DNA from: Bursaphelenchus xylophilus
Taxonomy: Eukaryota; Nematoda; Chromadorea; Rhabditida; Aphelenchoididae
Assembly: GCA_904066235.2 (NCBI GenBank)
Contig: CAJFCV020000006.1
Coordinates: 744,001-808,000, forward strand
Length of the DNA: 64,000 bases
Reading direction: 5' to 3'
Below the pieces are notes generated by a model, which saw only the letters and a program-made list of their open reading frames with translations, had not been told where the DNA came from and made no database searches. Shown in pieces: positions 28,330 through 38,262 of the stretch (the stretch's first letter is position 1; each line of letters begins with the position of its first letter). Made by a program: the position numbers and the translations under genes.

Positions 28330-31300
28330 ACTACAGAAGGTAGCTTTCCACAGAGCACAGAGCCTCGCATTTCTATCCACTATTCTCTTAAAGTATGACT
28401 TTCTTTATCACCAGTCTGTCGGGAAAATGACGAGCACCCGATCGCATCCGAAAACAGCATCATGGCCGAGAAAATGTACAGGGTCTTTCAAGAAACGTGA
28501 AGGAAAGTCGGAGACTATAACTTCAGGCGGAGGCGGCGCAGAGACTTCGTTTTTGGGATATGTAGTTTTAAGCGGCATTAATTTTTACCTATGAAATAAC
28601 AAGATTTTAAAGTGCAAACTGAGGTCGCTGCGACCTAAATTTCCATTTCCAATGACAGCGACACGTTCGGTGCTGAAAAAATTGTGCTCAGGTTCGTCAA
28701 AGCTCGAGACTAATTATCATCAAAGCTTCAGACGAAATACGTTTTTTCTGCACGACGACGCTGCTACAAACCTACCTTTCCCCACGGAATATTACGATCT
28801 TGTTGCTATATCTTACCACTTTTTGTTGTGGCAATGATCAAGTTTTTCGAAACGGCAATAACCCTTTAGTTTTGTTGTTTGTTCAAATTTCTCTGGCACA
28901 ATTCTATTTTGGGGTTTTGAGGGGAGATTTTGTGTACGATAGGGCACGAAAGGCGGCTTGATTACAAGTTGGTGGCGACAGGTCTGGGACGCGAGAACGC
29001 TGCCGGTAAATAACGGGGCCCTTTATCTGTAGAGCATTCATAATAACATGATAAAAAACAAAATTTTTGTTAGGCTTTCGCAGGGATTTGGAAAATTTTG
29101 CGATTAGACCGAGATTTTTTGTTCAAAAAAAACGGTGGAAATTTCACACAATTTTTGCCAGTTTACGCATAAAAAAGTCTTTCCGCAAAAAACCAACTTT
29201 TTTCAGTCCCAAATTTACAGCCAAAGTAGAGTGGGGGACTTGATCGAGTGGCAAAAAACGTACCATTTTGCTACCGGGAAGTATAAAAAATGTGTCAAAA
29301 TGCTTCCCTTTCCAAGTGAGAAAACTTCGTTTTGAAGGGCTCCCTCATAAAAAGAGCGGGTGCGCTTTAAAAACTGAAGTTTTCTCACTTGGAGAGGGAA
29401 GCATTTTGTCACATTTTGGATACTTCCCTGAAGCGAAATGGTACGTTTTTTGCCACTGGATCAGGTCTCCACACTGTACGTTTGAATCTGGTCTGCTCTC
29501 CGCTTTTTGCACCTTTCGGCAAAGATCGTTGAGTACTGGTCGTTCCATGAAATTGCGTAGACTTTTTGTCGTGGACCGCACCATTCACAAAGCCCATTTC
29601 TACTTGCTGGAAAAGCATATGACCTTTTTCAGAGTAAGTGCAATATCGCTGCGACGCAAGCAGTGCCGAGGAAGTAAGGTTTATAAAAAAAGGGCAATTT
29701 TTTTCCTGGTCAATTCCCAAAAATTTCATTTCGCCTATTACTGGAACAGTAGAAATATTCAACGGTCATGTCGACGAGAGAGTACCGGAAAAGCGGAGAG
29801 ATGTCAGAGATGGCCATATCTTTGACAGTTCTGTGCGAATAAAGATTAATTTTTTTGCAAGAATCTTACAGTCTACTGTAAAAATGAGAGTGTAACTTGT
29901 CATATATAAATATGTAAACCTATAAAAAAGTATCGAATTTTCAGTCATCAATGTTCGTTTATTTTTTGTTGATACCAAAAAAATAGGTTTAAACTTCACC
30001 GGGTTCCAGTTCGCATTCCAATTCGAGTTGCACTTTGTCCACAAAACTACACATCCTGGTTTCATGGCTTTAAACTCCTGAAAATCTCACGAATTGTCGC
30101 GAGAAGTGCGTAGGGTTATTCGGATCGTTCTCAAAATTTTCTTCGACAGACATTTACATGTTACAATTCGCGTTTACGGCGAGAAATGGCAAGGATTAGT
30201 CAGTTCCGTAATTCGTATGCTAAGATCCTGGGTGAAACCGGAGGTTTGCCATGACGTGGGAAAATTTGCAAAAAACTTGGTCATTAAACTTTGTTGGGAA
30301 ATTTGACCTTGCATCTACTATCATATCCGGCTTGACCAGTTGAAAAGGTCGAACTGGAGGGTTCGACAGGTCGTTACCGTTGAGCTTCAACAATCAAAAT
30401 CGATCGATACGAAGCAGGTGGATGCCCAAAAACAGGTTCTAGGAAGTACATGCAAGGGCTGGAAAAGCCGTTGGATGGTCGGCGGATGCTCGGCGGAGGC
30501 TCGGCGGAGACTTGGCGAAGACTTGTAATATGGCTACTCTTTCTAATTCTAGCTATTTCTCACGTTAGTTTTCTCTTTTCTGAGCTATTGTAACATTTAA
30601 AAAATCGAAATTTGCGGCAAAAAATAGAGATCCGTGACTTTTATCCGGATATTATTGATGCGAATACATGTAAAATGCCTCAAACTAGGTGATAAACTGT
30701 CCTAGAACCCGATCAATCTTGTTATTTATTCTAACTAAGCCTTCTGCTAGCCTACCCATGCATGAAACAACAAACCAACACGATCCATAGTACTGTCGAC
30801 CTGAACTCTTTAACCGAAAGGTCGTACTTCCAAAACATCGAACGTTCGGGAGAAACGTATTTTTTGGATTTGTGCCTATTCATAAAAATCTGCGCGTCGC
30901 ACGCATTCTCTTTCTCAAAATTGTAATTTTCGGGGAAAACATGTTACAATCGTACAAGCCAAAGTATTACTAATTCCCGTTTGTGTTGTTTGTTACAACT
31001 TTCGCGGTAAAAATGATTTAGCCACAAAGCTTTTTTCGGTATTCGAAATTTTTTCGGTATTCCAAAAATTTCGTGACATAAAAAGTGGGCGGAGTTTGGC
31101 CAAGGGGGGTGTTGCAATTAGGGCTCTACGGTATGGCGATGTATTTAAAGTCGGGGGAGATGGGTAATTAGGGGTGAGCGTCCTGTTTATTTCGCATCTT
31201 TGGCCCACAATCCTTGGCCAACTCGAAACCATGGGAAACTGCGATAGGGGGCTAGTTAATTTTTTAATTTGACTGGGTACTGAGGATTTTTAAAAATCGA

Positions 31301-31586
31301 AAAAATTCGATTTTTTTTTGAAATTTCGTACTGTTTTTCCTGAGTTGTCAATTTACCAAAACTGTCCGGTTAAGTTGGCCAATCTGCCCGGCTAAGCTGA
31401 CAATCTTTTTTTAAAGAAATTTTACGAATTTCACAAAAGTTAAGAAATTTTACGAATTTCACAAAAAGAGGTTTGTTGGACGTATTTTAGCCAGCGTTTT
31501 TTTCAATTTTTCGCGATTCTCAATTTTTTTTGGATTTTCTTTGATTTTTTCATCTATTCAAAAAATTACAGTACCCCACAGCAAAA
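28330..31586. other. Gene-free region upstream of the Srt cluster
   Basis: It contains an isolated M left end (28411-28470), the R element at 29228-29476, and the inverse copy of the CCGCCGAGCC repeat (30448-30525). It also has an H-like scrap near 30880-30900 (AAAAATCTGCGCGTCGCAC). The ORFs around 30094-30530 and 30993-31232 show no domain, signal peptide or splice pattern. Confidence 0.5.
29228..29476. mobile_element. R-family long-hairpin element
   Basis: The two arms pair over most of their length. AGTGGCAAAAAACGTACCAT is matched by ATGGTACGTTTTTTGCCACT, and GCTTCCCTTTCCAAGTGAGA by the inverse near 29383. The loop is about 40 bp. The right end is CACTG followed by TA. Confidence 0.8.
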
Positions 31587-33763
31587 ATGGAGGTACTCCT
31601 CTTCGAGCCCGAGACCTTCAACCGTCTCTACAACTGCTCCTTTTACTCGACCGACATAATTCCGGTGGAGAACCGACGCCAACGAGCCTTGGGTGCGTTC
31701 ATTTTTCCCAGCGGCGCCCTATCCTTTCTTCTCTACGTGGCTTGCGTCTACGCGATGATACAGCGCGATACAAGGGCGCGTGCCAGCTACAAGCTGATGA
31801 TTTTGCTGGCATTCTTCCATCTGTATGGAATCGTTTTGAGTGGAATGACGACTGCCTATTTCTATTACTGGGGCACGGTTTACTGCGAACTGCCGACGCT
31901 GATCTATGTTATGGGCGGGTATGGAACAGGTAAGGGGTTTTAGGACTTTATGGGCTGAATAATGTACAGTATGGGACCTGATCCAGTGACAAAAAACGTC
32001 CCATTTTGCATCCGGGAAGTATCAAAAATGCGGCAAAACGCTTCCCTCTCCAAGTGAAAAAATTTCGTTTTGAAGTGCTCTTTTTGTGAGGGAAAAGGCG
32101 CGCCTTTGAAATAGGGGTTTTTCACTTGGAGAGGGAAGCATTTTGCCACATTTTCGATACTTCCCGAATGCAAAATGGTACGTTTTTTGCCGCTGGATCA
32201 GGTCGCTCACTGCAGAAGGTACCGTAAAAAAATTTTTTGCATTTGAAATTTTGCTTTCAAATATTGATTTTGTCGCTTTTTTAAACATTTTCAAGTTTTC
32301 AAAATTTATCAGTCTGTCGGGAAAATAATGAGCATCATGTCGCTGAAAAAATCAATTTGATTTTGCCGCGACACAATTCAAAATTCATTCTCTCAGCGAC
32401 GAATTTTTCATCCGACATTGTCCTCATTATTTTCCCGACAGACTGATAAACCCAATGTCTGAGATTATTAAAAATGTTTAAAAAAAATTTTGCCAAAATT
32501 TCGAAAAAAAAACACTCAGAAAATTCAAAATGTTTTCAGCCACCTGGATCGGCGGGACTGTCGCTGGATCCCTCCTCTCATTCAACCGTTGCTGCGAGAT
32601 GTACAGCAGCGCGCTGGCGGACGCCCTCTTCGGCGGGAAAAAGGTGTTTGTGTGGATGCTTCTGCCCCTCTCCTTGTGGCTCTACTGTTTCCTGTTCACG
32701 AAACCGCTGCTTTTCAACGGAATCGCCATGTCCTGGTATTTCAATCCGCATTACAAGTACTTTGACGATCTGGACGGCACTTATGTGAATGATCTGCACA
32801 CTCTGAACAACACGTTGACATTGATGACGCAGTTGATGCTGAGTTTCACGTTTGTGGTGCTGTACTTTTCGAGGATCAAGGGCAGAGCGACCAAGATGAG
32901 CAAAAATGATAAATTGGTGAGCTTGAAGACTTTTCGGACATTTTTATAAAAAGTAAAACTTAAAATACAAAAAATGAATGAAAAATTTGTCTGTCGGGAA
33001 AATAATGTGCACCCTGTCGCATCGAAAATCGCATCGCTGAATTGTGTCGCGGCAAAATGAAATTGATTTTTCGCGATTGGTGCAGCGACATTGTGCTCAT
33101 TATTTTCCCGACAGACTGATCCGTAAAATCATTTTTTCGGAATTTTTTTATTGCAAATGTCGCATTTTTTTTTATTTTCGCAATTTCTTGCCGAAAAAAT
33201 GATTTTGAAAAATGGGATTTTTAACAAAAAAATTTTTAAATTATAAAATATAAAAGAAAACGATAAATATTTTAAAAATTATCTTTATATTTTTTCCATT
33301 TTTTCAGATGTGCCTCCAAGTATTTATCATTGGTCTCTTTGAAATCACAGCTGGTGTGACCTTCCTCCTCCAGCAACGATTTCAACTGAGTTTCGCGCTC
33401 ACAATGCTGGCTGGAGTCTGTTATTTTGGATCACAAGGTAAATAATTTTTAAAATCATTAAAAAAAAGTTTTTTTTTATATTTTTGCATAGCAAAGTTAA
33501 GAAACACAAAAAAATAAAAAAAAGTAAAAAAAAAATAAAGTAAAAATAATAAGTAAAATAAAAATTTTTGAGCCCTCAATTAAATCTAATTTAAAAAATC
33601 TTTAGCCTGTGCCCCATACGTTTATTTGACCTTCAACCGGACCATTCGGAACATCGTCTTGGACAAGTTCTGCCCTTGTTATAAGCGAAGAGCCCAAATT
33701 TCGACGACCTTGTCGCAGGCGAAGCAAAGCAACGGCTCGTCGGCGTTCAGTGGAAAGGGATAA
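31587..33763 (+). CDS. Srt-class serpentine chemoreceptor 1
   Basis: The four exons, 31587-31929, 32540-32916, 33308-33437 and 33606-33763, give 335 residues. The protein has the Srt layout. The extracellular N-terminus contains FNRLYNCSFYSTDI. Two membrane segments follow in exon 1 (about residues 34-56 and 70-92), then an extracellular cysteine (VYCE). The third segment ends in NRCCEMY in place of the usual DRY. The WYFNPHYKYFDDLDG extracellular loop and HTLNN come before segment 5. Exon 3 starts MCLQVFIIGLFE (segment 6), and segment 7 reads APYVYLTFNRTIRN. Nematode Srt receptors are G-protein-coupled chemoreceptors, mainly in sensory neurons; the ligand is unknown. Its introns carry R and M elements. 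Exon lengths 343/377/130 are shared with the three downstream genes, and its coding sequence is the most diverged of the four. Confidence 0.93.
31967..32212. mobile_element. R-family long-hairpin element
   Basis: It is in intron 1 of Srt gene 1. It starts CAGTATGGGACCTGATCCAG after TA, with arms meeting around 32070-32110. The right end is CAGGTCGCTCACTG. Confidence 0.8.
32309..32446. mobile_element. M hairpin element, subtype a, with TA flanks
   Basis: Perfect TCAGTCTGTCGGGAAAATAA and TTATTTTCCCGACAGACTGA ends (20 bp each) lie between TA at 32307-32308 and 32447-32448. It is the second insertion in intron 1 of Srt gene 1. Confidence 0.9.
32989..33119. mobile_element. M hairpin element, subtype a
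   Basis: It is in intron 2 of Srt gene 1. GTCTGTCGGGAAAATAATGT, then GCACCCTGTCGCATCG at the left. GCAGCGACATTGTGCTCATT is at the right, ending CAGACTGA. Confidence 0.85.
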
Positions 33764-34257
33764 GATGCAAACTGCTCTATTTTTTATGTTTTTATATTGC
33801 TTTACCTTGTTTTAATCAAAAAAAATTTTGGGAAAAAACTTAGCAAGAAATTTTTTTGAATATACGAAGGTATTTTACAAAATCAGAGATAAAATTTTTG
33901 TATTTTAAAACAAAAATGCCTCAAGGCCCCAAAAAAACCTTAAAAAATGTTTTTTCTCCCGCTAAAGTGCGATTCAAACACTTTCAAAATTCAAACACCA
34001 TTTTTTCCCATCATTTCCCACGACTTAAAACAAGGTATCTAACGCAACAACCAAGTGTAATTTCCCGGATCTCATAACTGGAATCGGTGTAATAGTTGCC
34101 GTTTCATGACGCTTTTTGGTTGAATTTAATTTCCTTTCGTGACAATATATGTTGTTGGTCTTCTAATATTATCCTTGGCCTTTTTGTTGTAAATAACTGG
34201 CAATAATTTGAATAAAAAATTTTTGATCTTAATTCCTGTTTCTTATACATACACATA

Positions 34258-34283
34258 TATGTAGATATATATATATATATCCT
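34258..34283. repeat. TA dinucleotide microsatellite
   Basis: A run of TATATATATATATATA-type sequence lies just after TATGTAGATA, about 500 bp downstream of Srt gene 1. Confidence 0.8.
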
Positions 34284-37200
34284 AGCAGGTTTGACGGATC
34301 TAAAACTGATGTATTTTTAAGGATACATGATAAAAAAGACCATAAATCTAATGGAAATTCGATATCTCGCATGGAGATTAGGCGTAGAAGTATGACCGTG
34401 CCGTTTTTTTGGTTACGTATTTTTTACAGGTAGAGTAAAAGTTTTGATAATACTGTTAATATCACATGAAAGTACGTTGAAAACACTATCTACTGATACA
34501 TGCACTGTATGGTCAGGCTTATCATAGCGGTTTTTATGAAGTTTCAAAGATGACCAACTTTCGTCCCAGAAAATTTAAAACAGCCAAAAAATTTTCCTTG
34601 ATGGGAGTAATAATAGCATTTTCACAAAGTGCATGGACATTTTTTACGCCCAGAAAAATTTTTTTTCGCATCGAATCAAAAAATTGAGGTGGGCCGATAC
34701 GTGACTTTTAAAAAAAGTTTCAAAGGGCAATTTGGACTTCTGCGAATATGGTAATATTCTTAATTTTCGCTTTGATAGCCCACATAAAGCCAAAAACACA
34801 ATGCCAAAATATTTCCAAAATGGCGGAAAAATTTTCATTCAAATTTATTCAAAACGTTTTCTTGATGGGCTTGCCCTTACAAGCTCAGGGCCGATGTTTT
34901 GAAAAAAGTGCAAAAAAGCAAATTGCACAGTGCGCCGTCAAAAAAACAGTCTACGCACTTTATGAAAACACTAGTTATAAAAACTGCTGTAGACGTGTAA
35001 AAAAATCCCATCGGATCTCTGATTATTCTCTGCTAAATTTCTGTCTGGCTCTGTCGAACAAAAAAAACTGCAATATGTTTGTGTGACATTAGGATGCTCC
35101 AAGAACCCCCATTGATAAACTTTTTCCGGGAGTTAAATGAGTCCCATTATGTCACAAGTGTGGTCCGGCATAAATTTGGCATGCATTTGGGCCGTAGGCA
35201 AAACAGAAGGCTTACTGGAAGGGGGTAAGGATACTGTAGTATCTGAAAATCCTCCTCAATTTCTTGTCCTTGGGGTTAACATCCAAAAATATAAAACGCC
35301 GTTTCCCAACTTTAAGCCGTGGTCGCCAACTTCCTGCCGTGGTCGCCAACTACTGAATTACTCGGTTCCTCACTCACAGGTTCGGACACCGTTCAGCCGG
35401 AAGAGTCTCGGGTAAATCCTTCGACTTGTTCCTAAAATACCGAACACAAACAACAATTCCCAACAATGAATAACACACTCCTTTATCCGCCTCAACCTGT
35501 GTACAATCACTCAAATAAACACGTAACAGATATACAATCACCGGCGAATATCTTGGCCCGAGTAGTCCTCGACGATCCTCGGCCGTTTCGTACGTGCCAA
35601 ACCCAATAACTGTCCAGATTGTCCCCATAATCCTCGTTTGAACGGTTTGTGGCGGAATGCCAACGTCCTCAATCAGATCGCTTCGGGACTCGGCGGCGGT
35701 CCAAACTCCTCGCGGTTGTACTTTTCAAGTATATATTATACCATAGAACAGCCGTTCAACGATCACCGTCATCTTCCCAAGAAATCTCCAAAATTTCATC
35801 TCAAAAATAAATATCAAAAAAAAAACTTTATTGCAATTATTCCTTTTATTAGTTGCGTTACAGCGCCAACGCTACAATTACTCGTCTGCTCCCTTCGTGG
35901 TTGTGCTGCTGGAAAACATCTGTATAATATTATTTTATACGATGAAGAGTAATGAAACACCATACGGGGAAGGGTGGTCTATAATTAACGGGAAATTACG
36001 GTTGCAATCTGAAAGGAAATATATTTCGGTATGGCGCGTGTTGAGCTGCATAAACAAGTAAAAGTTTGCATGGGTATTTACTGCAATACAGCAAGTGCAA
36101 AACAATGAAAATGGAAGGAATTTTGTAACCACTGATTTGGACCATCGGTTGTGAGACGCTCTGTGGTAATTGCATAGTGCAAAATGTTTCATAAAGGATT
36201 GCAGGAAAAAGGAAAATCTCGGCATGAAGAAGGCCGAAAAAAGCGTATACACTTTCTGAAAAGTTAGTCCATCGGGAAAATAACGGCTGGTCGTGGCAGC
36301 AAAACGTTTCGCTAAAAAAAGTGTGCAGTCGCACGCAAAGCGGACTGACACTACTATGCTGGTCCTTTCGGTAAGTCGCCGGACTGATTTTTGGTAAAAA
36401 AAGTCAGCGTTCTCGCAATAGCCGAAAAAAAACTTTTGTTTTCTTGTCGTTTTTAGTCCGACGACCTTCCGGAAGGACAACAGTACGCAATTCGCTAAAA
36501 CTAAATGTTGTCCTTTTTACAACTCTATTCGTAGAAGACTATACATCGTCTGCCAGTACAAGGAATACCTCTTGCCCTTTTTGGGTTAATTACAGATCGA
36601 AACCTACTACGCACAATGTGATCATTGACTTTGAGAAAATTGGAAACTCTACTGTATATACTCTACTGTATAGTATCCATGTATGCCGACGAAAAATTAT
36701 TTTTAACCCAAAAAATGTACACCGAAAAATTAAAAATTTTGTGAGCCTCGGAATTAATTTCATAATGCATTAGGGAATAAAATTGAACTGCAAGTGTGCG
36801 TTACAGATACGGTATTACGCTTGGCGGCTGGTATGACATTAAAATGAGCAGGTGAATTGGTCGAAATGCAACGTGTAGAGAACCAATTCATATGAGACGT
36901 TCCACGTATATTTTCAAATTTTGCACATACGAGGGGTATGGGTCACTGAATTCCTGAAACTCATACTACGCCACTGCAAAAATTGTGTAGACTTTTGTCG
37001 CAAGCAAAGGTCATCTGCACAGTGCATTTGATTTTTCAAACAAATGCACCTTCTTTTCGGCGAGGCGAACCATTTTGCTGCGACGACCCGCTGTTATTTT
37101 CCCGACAAGAAACTGCGGTATTTGTGATCAGAAAAGTCAGAAAGACCTGTTTTGAGCTGCTCCCATTTTTGCAATATGGGAGCAAGCGTTGTCGTGAATG

Positions 37201-37967
37201 AATAACATTTGTTGGGGACAAGTTACATATCAGTCTACACGTTATCACATCAATTTCAATTTCAATTTATTTCCGCTGATCATCTATCAAAAGTAGAGAA
37301 ACGGGCCATGATTCGGGGCCAAGATGGGGATGTCACGTCGGTTCTCCAGTGTGCCAATCCTCAAGAAGGTCCTGCCACGGGTTGAGCTTCTGCCATCCTC
37401 CGGAGGGGTTGTTGCCAGCAACGGCATCGTCGGCAGGAAACCCAACCGCTCACCGCGGTGTGAACGGAAGGAATTATCACATCACCCTTACATAGTCACA
37501 CGATAGAATTTTTTGGGAAGTTCCACAACTTTCATAACTAACCCGAAAATTATGGGGAATACTTTTTTACCAACCTAATAGTAGAGTTCGAACAGAAAGG
37601 ACACCCTTATCGGCCCTACCTTTGCCTGTTTCGTGGGGAAAACTAATGTTTGGTACACATATTAACATATGCGGCAGAAATGGGCAGGCATATTTTTTGT
37701 TTTTGCACTATGCATGTCGCCAAAATCACGACATCGACGTTGCAAGCAAAAATCCATTTCTATAAAAAATTTATGCCGAATTTTTTGTGAAATATGTGCG
37801 TCCCGTGCCGAGTGTTTTCTTCGAATATATTAAGTATGTTTTGCTCGTACGGTGCTGTTTAAAAACGCCGTTTACTTTTACTGACAGGTTGTTGTGCGTT
37901 TTCATTTTTCAAAATGCCCTGTGCGCCGTGACGAAAAGTCTATGATCTTTTGAACTTTTTGGAGCAA

Positions 37968-38086
37968 GTCTGTCGGGAAAATAATGTGGATTCGTCGGGC
38001 TTTGAGAGGAGATCATTGATTGCTCCACAGCGGCTAAAAGTTTGATTCTCGGCCATCACGAAAGTTGAAACATTTTCAAAATTCAC
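37968..38086. mobile_element. M hairpin element, subtype d
   Basis: It begins GTCTGTCGGGAAAATAATGT, then GGATTCGTCGGGCTTTGAGA. The rest is the reverse complement of 25834-25940. The adjoining subtype a element begins directly after it. Confidence 0.7.
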
Positions 38087-38234
38087 GTCTGTCGGGAAAA
38101 TAATGAGCTCTCTGTCGCATCGCAAATCGTATCACCGCTTAGGAAATTAATTGTGTCGGGGAAAAATCAAATTGTCTTCCCTTCAATGACGCAATCGGCG
38201 CAGCGACATTGTGCTCATTATTTTCCCGACAGGC
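38087..38234. mobile_element. M hairpin element, subtype a, at the Srt gene 2 leader
   Basis: GTCTGTCGGGAAAATAATGA to CTCATTATTTTCCCGACAGG. Its right end lies only about 28 bp upstream of the start codon of Srt gene 2, next to the probable trans-splice acceptor TTTTTTTCAG (38251-38260). Confidence 0.85.
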
Positions 38235-38262
38235 TAAAACATAGTTGCAATTTTTTTCAGAA

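Larger units (their letters stand above)
33764..38086. other. Gene-free region between Srt genes 1 and 2
   Basis: Contents include a TA microsatellite (34258-34283) and a short direct repeat GCCGTGGTCGCCAACT (35316-35352). A hairpin of about 150 bp lies at 36341-36490 (arms CTGGTCCTTTCGGTAAGTCG and GACGACCTTCCGGAAGGACA). There are also scraps of M subtype c (36267-36312 and 37070-37107) and an M subtype d copy (37968-38086). GCACAGTGC-type words lie near 34930, 37010-37025, 37705 and 37910. I cannot support any gene here, although ORFs of up to about 180 codons occur on the reverse strand over repeats. Confidence 0.5.

Noticed and set aside
34748..35086. 112-codon forward ORF with paired cysteines
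   Set aside because: Its centre is GCACAGTGC-type repeat sequence, and there is no signal peptide or domain.
35137..35640. Opposed ORFs at 35137-35415 and 35628-35374
   Set aside because: They overlap each other across a short direct repeat and match nothing I know.
37324..37506. Pro/Arg/Ser-rich ORF near 37.4 kb as a retrotransposon remnant
   Set aside because: No reverse transcriptase, integrase or gag motif is visible.
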